A stretch of 64,000 nt of DNA from Aporrectodea caliginosa (Eukaryota > Annelida > Clitellata > Crassiclitellata > Lumbricidae), in the NCBI GenBank assembly GCA_020284085.1, contig JACEVL010005024.1:682001-746000 (forward strand). The letters run 5' to 3'. Positions within the stretch are counted from its first letter, which is position 1, and each line of letters begins with the position of its first letter. Under the pieces are notes generated by a model. It was not told the DNA's origin. It did not search any database and was given only the letters and a program-made list of their open reading frames with translations. Below, one piece after another: positions 42,063-55,182 of this stretch. The position numbers and the translations under genes are program-made.

Positions 42063-45000
42063 TGTGTCTTCTATGTAGAGTATAGCCTACACGCAAATGG
42101 CAACAGCAATACAAATGAAGAGACTAGCACCAAGGTCTGTAATTTAACGCTGCATGCTGTCAGCGTAACAGAGTTAGAAATATAGGCTATTTGTCCCTTA
42201 TGTGCTACCGGGTACTGAGGACTTAAGCATACCTCAGACTCGGAGTAGCTCTATTCCCAGCGTAGAGCGGTAAGCCTCTCTCATGAATACCGACATAGCC
42301 CACTACTCCCACGTAGGCCAGATTTAAGCTGGAAATAAGAGTTACGCCTGTCCCATGAATATGGCTCCCGGTGAGTAAGATGGAATGTTATATGCAGCTG
42401 TGGGCTCTTGTCACATCAGTGACATCAACGACGGGTTGAATAATCTTCTTCTTCTTCTTCTACTTCCATCCCTCGTTTGAAGTTTATGTGTGCTTAGCGA
42501 CATCTTACATGATCTGCCGTTGATGTGGACCTTACGTACTCACCTGAAGTTATAAGCCTATTATAGGCCTACTTAATCGATGATTAAATACTATATCGAA
42601 GTTTGTGGAATGCAGCTTTTCGTATGCTTCCCGGTTGGCTGAACTCTTACTACACATGCAACGAGGTTGAATTTGCCGGAGGCGTTGGTAGGCCCTATAC
42701 AGTTTCACTCTTAATCAACCGGACCCCATTCGGAATGTAAAAAAATTGAACCGAGATGGGTCTAAACTCAGCCGACTGTCACCCCTCATTCGCGACAATA
42801 TTGTCCGATCTAGGATGATATTATATGAGCCGTTATTCACTGGAGCTGTAGGCCTAAGTGATGCAATACAAATACATGACCATAACCATACCCAGAATTT
42901 TTATTGAATCCTTAGTTAACATACATGTATATTATATATACAAACAAACAAGTATTGAACCAGAGAATTCAGGGAGCAACATTGAAGGAAAACCCCAAGG
43001 GACCTAGGTCCCGCTAACTGGGGTCGCCCTTGATTAAAATACCAGTAGTGCGATTGGTAGCTATAGTTAACTAGACAAACAGTGCTCACATGTTAATCTG
43101 ACGAGTGACGACTGATTTATCATGTAATTTCGCAATTTGTGTTTGAAGAGGTAGATGTTAGGTAAACTATACGCATCTCAAATTCTCAATAAGTATATAG
43201 TAGCCCAGAACTTAGGATCCACACTTTTGAGCGAAAACTTGTTAGTACAACAAGAAAAACAATACAACAAGAATACACAGAACCAATGGCGCAATATTTT
43301 GAGACTATCGTTATTAAACGCAAAAATTAGCATATAGTGGTTCGAACTTTGATTGAAATTCGCTTTAAGCACAAACTTCAGTGTCATGTCATGCTGCATA
43401 GTGATGTACACTATACAAGAAGATATATTGGTCACTAAATGGTTACACAAAGTATTATTGTGTTATTGCCAGCGGAATGATATATGAATGGTCATCTAAC
43501 ATGACGATTTCTTCGGCATCACATAGGCCTATTAGATGAGAGAGCATTCAACTGATTAAACCAGTAGCCTGCACTAGGCCTATAGCAACTGTGGTTTGCT
43601 TACTATATATTACTTAGGCTATGTAAGTATAAGATATCATTAACCTGCTGTGAGTTATGCAACGCTGGTTCCAACGGTCTTTCTTTTGTCTCGAGTCCTT
43701 TTGATGTGGCGTTACGACTTGTGACAGAGCGTAGAATGATGTGGTTTATCTTTGGGTCGATGAAGATGGACACTGCTTTTCTTCTGATCCCGCACGTGAC
43801 TCTGTCTGTTGACCTACACTTTGACCACATTTAGTGTCGACTGACCTGAGATCACAGTTCCACTGTGTCACGAGAACGTTGGCTGAGTTTCAAAGTTTCA
43901 ACGCCATCTCCGAAAACAACATGAGACTGGCATTCACACTGCCAAGATTCAGACCATGTTACGGAGTGATCTATCTGTATATCTGGGCTAAATACACGTC
44001 CTATACGTGCGTGTCTAATTTCGTACGCAGCTAGCTACCCCATTTAAAGCCCAGATGAGGCCTCCTGGTTTATCTCTTTGAGGTTGAACATAAACAGACT
44101 TCACATAGGATTAAACTGGTTCCTAAGTTCTCAGTTCTTGGTCCAAAAGGCGTGGCATGAAATACACCGTAATCAACAAAAACAGGATTAACATCTAATT
44201 ACGATTTCAGCGACTTTGAAAAGTGCTGAAAAGGCGCTATACATACGTTTTCTTGCATTTATATTACATTTCGCCTCACTTGCAATATCACCGGATTTCG
44301 GTTACCACTTACCAGCATTGGTTGATATTTCTCCATTCCTGCCGCCTAAACCTCCATCCCGCTCCTCCCTTTTAGACTCTTCCATACCAAATTAAGTGAC
44401 GCCACGAGGCAAGCTGGAGCCAGACGGGGAGACTCTCTGGGAAGCAGTAAGCTCTCCCATGCAGTAGAGTAAATAATCGTCCAATAGAGTCGACTTCGGT
44501 GAATTGTGTGTATGCATGTACGAACTCGGGTGAATTTAATGCGTCTTAAGGCACCTGTGAAGATCGACATACCCCGGGACAAACATTTTTGTCTGGCATA
44601 GGTGTTACTTCTTCTTATTATACTAAATTACCGGTATCTTATATTAAGAATCTACATACAATTTGGGAAGCGAGAGGGGAAGTGGGAAGTTTGGCAGTAA
44701 ATTACTCACGAAAATAACCTTCTTAATTGTTACCTGTTTGTTGAATGAAAAACTCTACACACGCAAAACGCACATGCGTTGCTGATATGCTACTTTAGCA
44801 AATTCTTTTATGCGTTTTGGTCTTCAGGTATTAACGCGTAGGCCTATAATTTATATTCGTATGCAATCTGTCGAACTGACAATCTCCATTATTTGTCAGC
44901 CAGTGTGGATTTAGTCTTTAGTTCCCTCTATTAAGAAATACGTACCGGTAGGCCTACGGTACTTAGGATCTACATGGTTCGTCTCAAACCAGGCAGTTTA

Positions 45001-45445
45001 ACCAGCTTAGTGATCAGTCATTTCGTAGGTGAAGCGATTCTATCTAATGCAGTCGTTGGCTTAGGCCTATATATTACTCAGAAGTTGAGATGATACAGCG
45101 CAAGTGGCTGTGATTACTATTGCCCGTTTTCAACAAATCAATTATAATTATTAACATTTTTCATCGAGTTCAGGCCAAAGAGAAAGCATCCTTTGAAATG
45201 TATTAGCCTGCCTGTGGCTTTCACGGACTATTAAGACTTGACCTCTTGGTTCTGTGGTCATGAACCGACTTATTCATGCTGTGGTAGGGTACGTGTGATC
45301 TTATTTGATGACGTAGTCTTAATTACCTTCTTCGAGGCGACAGCGGTCGATATCTGGCGTAAGTATGCCTAATTACGTAGGCAAAAGCCATACTGTGAAT
45401 GACCTATCTATACATTATGCAGGCAGTATAATTATATAGTACCCA
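42063..45445. other. 5' flank of the membrane-protein gene and unassigned DNA
   Basis: No further coding exon recognised on either strand. The stretch is rich in TAGGCCTA palindromes (for example 42564, 42849, 43524, 43574, 44837, 44947, 45061). Frames at 43155-43337, 43603-43830, 43834-44034 and 44346-44582 have no family likeness. Confidence 0.4.
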
Positions 45446-46420
45446 GCGGCGCCGCCACCGCCGCCATCCACCTCCACCACTAACTTCTCATATCGAAACC
45501 AGTCGCCAAGCTATCGACAATCGACTGCTAGCGACTTCGTGTTCAATATAATATTAGCCTAATATTTTGCGTAAACTTATTGTTTTCATTGCGGTCTTCA
45601 ATCGTTTCGATTATGGACACAGACATCACCAGCACGACGGAATCAACACTTGCTTATAAGGTACGAGTCACAGCGCAAAAGACTAAAAGTCTAGGCTAAC
45701 AATCAGTCTCCGATAGTCCCCGGCGCCGGCGCCGCCAACCGCTAAGCAGCCCTCAAGTCGCAGCCAGTCGCTAAGCTATCGACTAGTAGCGACTCTGATC
45801 ACTTAATATATCAGCAGGACAGAAGGCTTACTATCTATCAGCAGGAGGACAGAAGCAAAATTTGCTTACAAGGTCTGTTGCTTACAAGCAACAGACTAAC
45901 ATTCTAACAATCAGTCGATGTCAGATATCACCAGTTATTTACTTCCTACCTCACTGACTACCGGTACGTAGTCGTTAAGAATGTGACAGTCGACTGAGTC
46001 GCTAAGTCAGTTGGTAACTCTCCAAGTCAGTCGCGAACTCCTTAGTTAGCGACTTAGAGGACTAGTTTCCGGTATGCAGCCTCGGACTTAGTCGTGTGTT
46101 TTGTGTTTTTATATGCAATAGTATGCGTGTGTAACCTTCTTTCATAAATTAATTATCAGTCTTCTTAGGTAATCCGGTATGTCTGGTATTACCTAATAAT
46201 GTAATGCATTTTATCACCCACTATACTGACAACCCACTATACTGACAGAACAATACCTAAGAAGTCGATAGAAAGTCGGTAAGTCAGTCGACAAGTCTGA
46301 GCGATTTAGTCAGTTGATAAGCAAATGACTTAGTCGACTAAGTTGTTAAGTCAATCGCTAACTCACTAAGTCAGTCAGTATTCCTTAGCGACTGACCGGG
46401 TACTAGCAGGCAGCAGTGTT
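45446..46420. repeat. Cluster of AGTCGCTAAG motifs in degenerate repeats
   Basis: Words such as AGTCGCTAAG, CTTAGCGACT and AGTCAGTCG recur at least 15 times in both orientations. Two related units about 275 bp apart each begin with a GGCGCCGCC block and share CCAGTCGCTAAGCTATCGAC and TAGCGACT (45450-45550, 45722-45810). They also share ATTCTAACAATCAGTC-like text (45695, 45905). Not a known family to me. Confidence 0.55.
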
Positions 46421-46699
46421 GAGTTACTTCAGTAGCAGATTTGCAGTTCCGGGTTCTTTTGTATAAGGTTAGATTCATTTATCATTAGGCCTAAAGACAT
46501 TGATTTAGGTCTAACAAAACACTAACAGTGTACATACAAAATATATAAAATTACACCACCATTTCTATAGAAAGCTCGCCTGTGCCGTGGTGGGGGGGGG
46601 ACACAGCGTGTCCACTGTGGTTGCCTACTTTATATACTGGCGCCATCGGTTTTTAGCTGCCCTATAGTGTAAGGTCATGAACCTCATGATCTGGTTTAA

Positions 46700-46905
46700 C
46701 AAACCACAATCATGACGGACATTGAAATTATGCAGCTATTGTTAAAATGGGAGACTCATTGAGCGGTAGTAAAAAGTGTAATGTTGGACATAATAATCCT
46801 CTATTACGCTAATGGAGACCGCCATGCAGTCGCTCAGAATTATCTAAGACGATGGCCCCATGACTTAGAACAGTTCAACAATGCCTATTAGTAGCCTATT
46901 AGGCC
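46700..46905 (+). pseudogene. Possible transposon helix-turn-helix remnant
   Basis: With one frame change the plus strand reads DIEIMQLLLKWE and then DIIILYYANGDRHAVAQNYL followed by RRWPHDLEQFNNAY. The pattern (ILxYYxNGxxxxxAxxxYxxRxP) resembles the DUF4817-type helix-turn-helix at the start of some mobile-element proteins. Broken and short. Confidence 0.35.
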
Positions 46906-47822
46906 TACATACAACCAATTCTAGTGTTCCGTGAAAGTAGTCTACAGGCGAGAAGGACGACGCTGCCTCCAAATCACCCCATTGCAGAGAGACTAAAATA
47001 TTTCTTTAACTGGACCACGGTGTATACAGTGATAGGGTCTTTGCCCCAGCGGTAGGCTATACGTGGTCCGCACGTGCCATTCTTACGCACGGCAACATGC
47101 CGATGAATAGGCCTATGGAGTGCAGTCTTTGGCTCAACAGGTCAGGAATTTTTACCGATGAATAGGCTATGGAGAAAGTGCAGAAAACCGAATCTCATAA
47201 AACACACACACAGCAGACTGTCAGCAATAATATTAGAGTGAATTTTGATGCGTTGTCGAATGATGGCTTGTTGGAGGCTCTATTTCTATGATAGGCCTAA
47301 ATATATATAGTTTTGGATTTTGCCTGGAGGTTGTTGATCGAGTTTGGTTTCTAGGCCAAAGTCAACCTCCTAGCCATGATTTACAAATATCAACATGCTG
47401 TTAGTTTTCGTTCATAACAAACCCCTCACAGGCAGAGTTCAATCTGATTATAGTCTACATCTCAACAATCGAGAGCGAATGGATTCCGCATCCACCTATA
47501 GCTTGTTGGGCACTAGTCTTGTCAATTGAGCGAACATATGCAGGCTATAATATTATATAAGGACAAGTCCACTGCAGCGAGATTATCCTTTCAGTTTTTC
47601 ACCTTTTGTTTAAGTTGAGCTGAGAATTAATAGTTTTCCAACACATATCGCAAACATTTATATACATGTATAGGCTAGTCCTGTTGAACAACTTCAGAAC
47701 AAGAAACGCTTCGCTGCATTGAAATAATTAGAAGACAAGCCAATGCTCTAAGTACAGCACAGTGTAACTGCATAGCCTATTGCCCTCGTTCCAAAGTTTA
47801 AAAGTGCACACACAATTCGAAA
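46906..47822. other. Unassigned DNA
   Basis: A small duplication (CCGATGAATAGGC...TATGGAG) occurs at about 47099 and 47155. No gene recognised. Confidence 0.35.
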
Positions 47823-47996
47823 GAGCATCGATGGCGCTGAGCAACTGTCAGTGAAGAACTTGCTCAAGGTCCAAACACATGCAGTGACATGCAGCCTCAG
47901 TGAAGGTTCGAACCTGTAGGCCTACTCAATAGTTACTAATCGCGTTACAGTCTAAGCGCTCTAAGCAATTGGCTACCGGGGCTTTTCACCGGACCG
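47823..47996 (-). mobile_element. tRNA-derived SINE
   Basis: On the minus strand: CCCCGGTAGCCAATTGCTTA (A-box region), then AGGTTCGAACC (B box), then a body with GGACCTTGAGCAAGTTCTTC and CAGTTGCTCAGCGCC. The head differs from the dimeric SINE heads, but the body matches their second unit. Confidence 0.75.
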
Positions 47997-49290
47997 CATT
48001 AGGAAACCTACGTATTGATAGGCTTGCAACCATGCACGCAAAAGTGTAGCCTAAATGATAAAGTCTAGATGAAAAAGTCAATGGGAGTAATCCTATTTTT
48101 GACCCACCTGTAACTCACAGGACTTCGTTAGTACGCCTATACAGATTTTCTATCAACAGTCTTGAGAACGGTTCAATCCTCATATAGGATTAAAAATTAA
48201 TAGTCTAATTTAAAAAATTTTAATTGTGTCAAAAGATTTGGTATAGACTACTTAGACCTTAGCTTCATTGTTTTTGTAATGGAAGAGGGCGACTGGGATA
48301 TGTCAATAATGGAACATTAAGCTTATTTAAACGACTAGGCCCTACAATTTTTTAACCTAAATGAATGTAAATAAGTGTACTGGCTGAATATAAATAGGCC
48401 TAAGAGGACTCATTGAAGACGTACAGGGTCATAGGCTCATAGCTAGTAAATATGAATGACCACGATGGCTGTTCCCTATATAGCTTCAGTCGACCAGTAG
48501 GCCTAAGGTCTCAGCAGCTGCGGAACAGAGGCACGCGCAAGGACCGGGTTTGGAATGTCAGACCAAAAAGGAACTAAGAGATTAATAGACCGGCGGGAAA
48601 GATTGAAGTGGCCAAACAAGGACGGAATGGGCGAAAGGGACAGGAACAGGAAGGGAATAAAAATGGGGCAAAATTTTGAGTGGGGAGTGCACTCTCGGAA
48701 GCCTGGAAGGCGTCAGGGTCGAGACAAGGAACGTTCACCAATGGCAAGAGGAATCCGCTTTCGAGGAATTAAGGGACTGGAACGACGACGGACCAAGACG
48801 TACGGCAAGTTACGTTGATAGTCCGAAAGTGACACAATATAATAAGAAGTTCTAATAGCCAAATAAGGTCGACTTCTGTAAATAAGTTATAAAAGTAATA
48901 CGCTATAAATTAAACGTTGAAACTAATACACAGAAGAGACGTGTAGCCTGTATACTTTTATGTAACGCTTAAATACTATACGATACGTTACTGGTTTGAA
49001 CTGAAAATAACATTAGGCTACGTAGGCCTAAGTCTTATCACCCCGAAGAGACGCAAGGGACACGCTACCAACAAGCATTTGTTCAGATTGAATGAACAAC
49101 ATTACATTATTGTATGGCCTAATAGGCTATTTGCCTACCAAAGTTTCTTATTTTCTCAGTTTTTCTTAAGTTTAATGTTAAGCAGCTCCAATTTGTCGTT
49201 TTCATTGCACTAATTTTTTGCGAAAGATCTTTGTAGATTGTTATTCGTATGTCTAGCCTACTTAGCGTACTAAACTTATTTTAAGTTCAT
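47997..49290. other. Unassigned DNA
   Basis: An 87-codon plus-strand frame (48555-48818) encodes a very basic, Arg/Lys/Gly-rich peptide, caused by local purine richness. No family likeness, so it is not called as a gene. Confidence 0.35.
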
Positions 49291-49295
49291 GGTTT

Positions 49296-49345
49296 TTGAT
49301 CAATCAATCAATCAAGTCAATTTATTGCAACCCAAAACATAACCG
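49296..49345 (-). repeat. Retroposon 3' end with (ATTG)n tail
   Basis: On the minus strand GGTTGCAATAAATTGACTTG is followed by GATTGATTGATTG. A polyadenylation signal followed by short tandem units marks a LINE or SINE 3' end. Confidence 0.5.
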
Positions 49346-49819
49346 CAAATATATATCATATAACAACATAAAGAGAAAAAGAAGAAACCAGGGTAGCAAA
49401 AGGGAAACCCAGAAGGGATATGTTAGTCCCGCTAAACTTAAAATAGAGTACCGCGCCTTTGCATTGGCCTGTAAAAGAAAGAGAGATATTATTATATAGG
49501 CCTGTAGTAACAGAATCACTTTTCTCAAGGAAGAATGCACAGCGTAGGGCCTATAAATCAAATCATTGTATGAAAAGAAAAAACTTAACTATAATCTGAA
49601 CTATAATGACTTAACTAAATGCGGCTTTATGCCATTCATGGTAATGTATGGATGTTATACAGATAGAAGAAGGTATACTTATGCACGTTATCTTTTTTAA
49701 GTGAGCTAACATCAGTATAAGCTGGATCCCTGCTCTCCAGTAACGGCGCCCCGATGGCTGTTACATTCAACCCGCGTTACTTTCGACCTCGGTCTCCCCT
49801 ACATTAGAAGGGATTGTAT
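49346..49819. other. Unassigned DNA
   Basis: No gene recognised; a 67-codon plus-strand frame (49296-49499) overlaps the retroposon tail and is not called. Confidence 0.3.
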
Positions 49820-49824
49820 TCGTT

Positions 49825-50227
49825 ATTTCATGTTATTTTTAAGCAAGTTGCAAGTAGGCCTACGTACGTTCACAAGGCGCACGAGCTCGATCCAAGATCC
49901 ATGGGAGTAAAAGACATTAGTATCATCCGTAAATAATATGAAGTACAAGGTAGGCTATACGCGAAGTTTTAGCTAGGTCATTAATGTAGAGAAGGAATAG
50001 TAGCCTAATGGCCCTAGGTTGGATCCTTGAGGGACACAATATTTAATCCAATTAAGTTCTAACCATACACCATTGCAAAGGACCCTTTGAGCACGTTTAT
50101 CAAGGTAACTTGCAAACCAGTTTAGTTGAGTGACTCTGATTCCATAGTATTCTAATTTCTTTAATAGAATACTAAGATCGACCGTATCAAAGGCCTTTGC
50201 TAAATCAAAGACTAGCCTACATGGCAA
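49825..50227 (-). mobile_element. LINE reverse-transcriptase fragment
   Basis: Minus strand: VFDLAKAFDTVDLSILLKKL, YLDKRAQRVLCNGVWLEL, YCVPQGSNLGPLG, then after a frameshift ILFTDDTNVFYSHGSW. The order AFD, PQGS, (A/T)DD is the palm of a CR1/Jockey-like enzyme; the usual ADD is TDD here. Confidence 0.85.
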
Positions 50228-50229
50228 CC

Positions 50230-51564
50230 TTTAGTTTAAGATTCTGTTGTTTTTGTGAAAATCCCAGGTTATTAGTGACCAGATTTTTAACAATTTAACA
50301 CATTTTGCAATGCGGGGTCAAACTTATAAAGCACTATTTCCGAAGCATTAACTGTGTTATAAAACAGGTTGGTGTCGACGTTGCGCCATTGTGGCAAACA
50401 TCGACAGTAGCCTATGATCAAAGATCTCAAAGTCTAGACTAGACTCTAAGAGCTTTGTTATTATAAAGATACAAGTCCAATTAGGCACGTGTTCAGAAGC
50501 GCTTTCTTGGATTGGCTATAATGGACCTAACGTCGTAGAATCTAAACAGACATCGTTTAGTTGAAGTTACATTTACTATTATGCAGGATGCACCTAATGC
50601 AAAGTTACACATGGCCTGCTATTAGATGTGTAGGCCTACTTGTACCGTTGTACGTGTATACTGTCCAAATTCCTGGACAGAGATCGCGATATAATCCACC
50701 CAAATAGCATGGCGCCTTCATTCGGTCGCCATTCCTTGCGATTTACTGCTGTAACCCATTTACTCAGCTTCTCCTCTCGCTTTCGTCCAAGAGGAAACCG
50801 ATAAAATTAATTTCTTCATCGTTTCTAAGTCTGTTCGTACAATCTTTCACACAAGTCGAAGGCATTTTGAAATCTGTTTTGACTTACGTAAACATTGTCA
50901 CGTGATCCAGTGAATGCTCCTATAGGGTTTGACATCTCCCTCGCTTCCATCCCCTCTGCCTGGGGGGCAGATGGAGGAGGGATCCATGCATCGAGGGATG
51001 GATGGAGGGAAAGATGGACGGACGGTTGAAGGTATGAAGGGATGGATGGAAGGAGAGAGATGGGCGAATGGTTGGCGGTAGGTAGAGACTGACGGACGGA
51101 GGGAAAGAGGAAGGGAGGGTTGTAGCTCTTTTGAAGGCCAATAGGCCTAATAGTCAAATTAATATCGAAGTTTCACCCCCCCCCCCTAAGCGTACACCCC
51201 CGTTTCCTAAGCGTACGAACATTATCAGTAGACCCATACGCAAGCATAATTATGCATTTGGGTTAAGCCCATCCCCATGATGGGGAGGATTTAACCCGAA
51301 TGTAATTTGGACGTTGGCGGTCCCTGAGATGTTCGCTACGACGGGGATTCACAAACGCTGCTCTGGCTTCCAGCGCAGACCTTACCTTACCTTCGTTATA
51401 GGAAATTCCGAGAAGCCGAATGGGAGAAGGGCGGCGGTGATTAACACGACCATCACCTACCTCGCCGTTTCAACTCTAAGCACCACCAGCCTAAGCAGCC
51501 TTAGCCGTCTGACTGCCTGACCCTATGGATATTGACCCTTTGCCTATCGATTCTGTCTTGATTA
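50230..51564. other. Unassigned DNA with a GGAT-rich tract
   Basis: Degenerate GGATGGATGGAGGGA repeats at about 50990-51115, just before a poly-C block at 51173-51187. Frames on both strands here follow the simple sequence. No gene recognised. Confidence 0.4.
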
Positions 51565-51620
51565 AGCTCATGTGAATAAGCTGGTTCCCACGACTTCGCT
51601 TTTTTGGGTGCTGTAGACAC
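51565..51620 (+). repeat. Retroposon 3' tail family, third copy (reversed)
   Basis: GTGAATAAGCTGGTTCCCAC and CGACTTCGCTTTTTTGGGTG, then GCTGTAGACA, are the reverse complement of the block at 32370-32430. Confidence 0.6.
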
Positions 51621-51749
51621 TTCGAGATTATGATTTCTGATGTACGTCGAGTCTATGATTATATAGGCCAAAACGTATGCTTCCGTGCACACGTATCAGC
51701 GGAAGGGAAGCAACCTGCAGGGCCTCTGGAGTTGCCTTTAGTTAGCCGC

Positions 51750-51905
51750 CGATGACGCTTCGATCTACAGATCGCCAGTCGATGAACGCCCGCTCAGCGT
51801 GCACCCGGTGGTTCAATGGATAGCCAGCTTTGCATCATCTTTTACCAATGAGGGACTGCTCGGCAGTGTCATCCTGGGTCGCGCGTACGGTAGTCTACTG
51901 CTTGT
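51750..51905 (+). repeat. Diverged repeat, first copy
   Basis: Pairs with 52430-52610: shared words include ATCATCTTTTACCAATGAGG / GTCATCTTCCACCAATGATG, GGACTGCTCG, and CGATGAACGCC / CGACGAATGCC. About 70 percent alike by eye, same orientation. Confidence 0.5.
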
Positions 51906-52429
51906 TTTCGCTATGCACTATTGATGCCACTTGGTTTAGTAACTCTGAACATGATGATGTGGGTCACATGTGGACGTGGTGTAAGGTCTGATTCAGTGCC
52001 TATCAAAGTAACCTCACCCCAGGGAAGAATATAATTTGAGATCAGGTTATGAAAGAGCGCAGACTGAGGATACCTGTCTGTAAACTCCATACACCTGGTC
52101 TCACTACAACATTCGAGACACTAACATAGGCCTAAGCATAGTTACAGGTGACATCCCTATCAGCTACAAGGTGGGATTATTTGTCTTCAACTGCCTACAC
52201 CATTTTGCCATAAAATATACTTCGTTGCGTTCATACGGAGTTTTCTGGTGCTAGATATTTGCGTACCGGACTTATTCATCAGTTTTGCCAACGATTTGTA
52301 TGTTTTTAAGGGCATCCATCCTCCTGATGTACAGTACAGTCTGAGCCATACAAACCGTGTACGCCGCCTGTAGCCGAGTATTTTCATATTGGTGGAAGGG
52401 CGACCGACACAGGCCACTAGAATGACCTC

Positions 52430-52610
52430 GACCGTTATTCACTGGGGGCTCTTCAATCTACCGATGGACACGCGACGAATGCCTTCTGCCTACTCCTTGT
52501 GCCTCGACAGCTAGCCGAACGTGCGTCATCTTCCACCAATGATGGACTGCTCGTCGTCAGCAGCATCGTGTGCGAACGCGGTCACCTGTCGTCACTCTAC
52601 TCTATCGACG
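52430..52610 (+). repeat. Diverged repeat, second copy
   Basis: Second member of the pair at 51750-51905, 680 bp downstream. Overlapping frames (52499-52729, 52570-52755) are not supported as genes. Confidence 0.5.
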
Positions 52611-55099
52611 CAACTTTGCTCAGAGAATCTGTACATCATCTGTCGACGGGAATCCATTGGTTGGTTCCTCGTATGTGCGTTGGCCCGCCACTGACGACTC
52701 TTTCAGCTTACCGTGCATTGTTTTGCTAACTGATGTAATATATTCGTTCTTATAATGACATTTAACATCATAACAGACTAGCGCAGAGAATGCCTCCGAA
52801 TAGATATCTTGAAGGGTGCTATTTAAATGTTCAATTACAGTACATTAAATACGCTATTTCTGCATATCACAATTATTGGCATCACTCTCAGTAGATCAGT
52901 AACGGTGACCTCCATATTTCAGCTCCTACAACAATATTAAAGTAGATGATACGGTTCATGGAGTCTCACAGTTGCTGGACCACCACCTGTCTTGAGTAGC
53001 CTATTACCTGGCATTCCCCACCATAATTATTATGTCATCTACTGACATAAAACTGCTATATTCGTTCTAGCACATCCCCACATCACTGATGAAGTGATTG
53101 ACAACCCATGCTACAGGGAACATGCAACTAAACTGCATATATTTATTAACACTAATAATATGCTGAAAAGGACCATATATTAAATATAATAACACAGTAG
53201 TAATAATAATAGGCTGAAAAGCTAATAAATCAACCTTCTATTTCAACCTAAGAAATATTTCTGGCATGATAAAGTAATTAATTATGAATCTATAAGTTGA
53301 ACTGGTAGTTTATTCGGTATTTAATCAGTGACTGCATATAAAGCAAAGGTTTACAACTATTATAGGAAAGTAAAAATGAGTTCCATCAGTGTTAACAGAT
53401 TTCAGAGAAGTAAGATTTTAACATAAACAGAAACTTAAAAGTTGAATCAAATATTGTGATTTTGCAGAAAATGATTCAAAATTGAATTAAAGTGAGATGG
53501 ACATTTGCACAAGCCTAAGATATATAGATCAACTGCTAAACCACATTAGAAAACACTAGTCAACTTAGGTAGTTTCCAATAAAGTCAATTGGATTCCAAG
53601 GCGAAAATTTCTAAACAACGAAGCAGAAACTGATTCCTGTAAACATTTAACAACACTGTCACAAATAAGATAGTTAATAGCATTTCAAAAGAAACAGCCG
53701 GTTACAATGTTCAGCAGACAGCACTAGCACTGGCTTTCTTAGCTGCTTTTCTAACAATTACACATCTCAAGCCAAAGTGCCTTCCACAACACGTCTATAG
53801 CTTCATAAACATAACTTTTTTCATGAAATCCTTTAACTTGGCACATGAAAATGGGCATTTGGATGCCTTAGCCTTCCAATACATCTTAATAACCCAATCT
53901 TATAGTATACTGAATCCATAGCAGTCAGAGTAAGTTAGCCAAGCCCTTTGTTAAGGTGTAACGTATGGCCTTCAATAACTGACTAACTCTGACGCGGTTT
54001 AACAGTGATTTTCTGCTACCGAAACATCAGCTATGTCCCAACATAACCAAAGAAAGCCATGCAGCAGCTATCTACATGTGGTAGATCCATGTGGCCATCA
54101 ACTTACTCAGGAGCGCCACCTTTAAATAAACTGATTTGCTCAGTCGATTCAATTCAACTACAGCATGATTGCACAGTTTCTGGCTAACACAATAAATAAA
54201 GACACAAACACCTAGTCATGTTAGCATATAAATACAACAGCAGAATACGTGACCTCAGCAGAGAAAACGGACCACTTGTCGGGAACTGACTTATTAACAT
54301 TTTCCAAAAGCTTAAACCTTAAGAAAGTCAGACAAAAAAATTTCAGGACTTCAGCCTTGGGCCTGAAATTTATGCATTTTTACGAAAATATAAAATATCA
54401 TTTGGCCGGAAATAGCAAATAAAAATTGAACCTGTCTCTACCTGAACGTTAATAGCAGAATTTGTCCTTAATACAGTATGTGGCATAATACCGTTTGCAG
54501 CACAGTGAACCCGAGATACAGATGCATTACTTAAACGCACAAAGCAGTATGCATGGTCATCCGGAAAAGGTCACTTTCTGGCTCATCTTGTAAAGCCACA
54601 AGTGGTCCTTTTTTCCAGCAAGGTTATTAATCAACAATAATAATAACAATAATAATAATGACAATGATGAAATTAATGACAACAGTTAACCATTACCCAG
54701 TTAACCAAAGAGCATTTAATGCATATGCAATGCTGTCATGATTATAATATTAACATTATAAACAATAATTTTGGTACTAGAACTAAACAGTAAAAGATGC
54801 TGATAATAACAATATGTTTACATATGTTATTAATAGTCACAATTACTTATCTCCTCAGAAATTACAGTTACCTTGGGTAAAATAATAATAAAATATAATA
54901 AAGAAGCAGTGGCCCCGGAAGTGCTTAAAAGTTGTGTGAGTGAACTTCAGCCAAGAACAGACCTAAGGTGTAAAAAATTATACATTACATCAGATATCAA
55001 GAGTATACATCACTGTCTTATTTTTTCATAGTATTAATGTTTCCCAAACAATTGTGTGACCATGCTCCTGCCTCAGTGTCACAGAGCCAAAACTTGTGT
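52611..55099. other. Long AT-rich stretch, no gene recognised
   Basis: The composition shifts to AT-rich with few CpG, and TAGGCCTA palindromes stop. Small AAT-rich patches occur at 54630-54660 and 54870-54900. It may hold the distal 3' UTR of the minus-strand Gq gene, but nothing proves this. Confidence 0.4.
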
Positions 55100-55148
55100 A
55101 AGCATTGGTGCCTTTGGCACCATGGTTCCTAGGCCTCTGTAAAGAAAT

Positions 55149-55182
<34 letters not shown>
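55100..55182 (+). repeat. Retroposon 3' end with (AAC)n tail
   Basis: TTGGCACCATGGTTCCTAGG, then CTGTAAAGAAATAACAAC and about 11 AAC units (55147-55182). The tail type suggests a LINE/SINE 3' end. Confidence 0.5.

Noticed and set aside
48555..48818. 87-codon basic frame as a small nuclear protein
   Set aside because: Arg/Lys-rich only because the strand is purine-rich; no conservation evidence.
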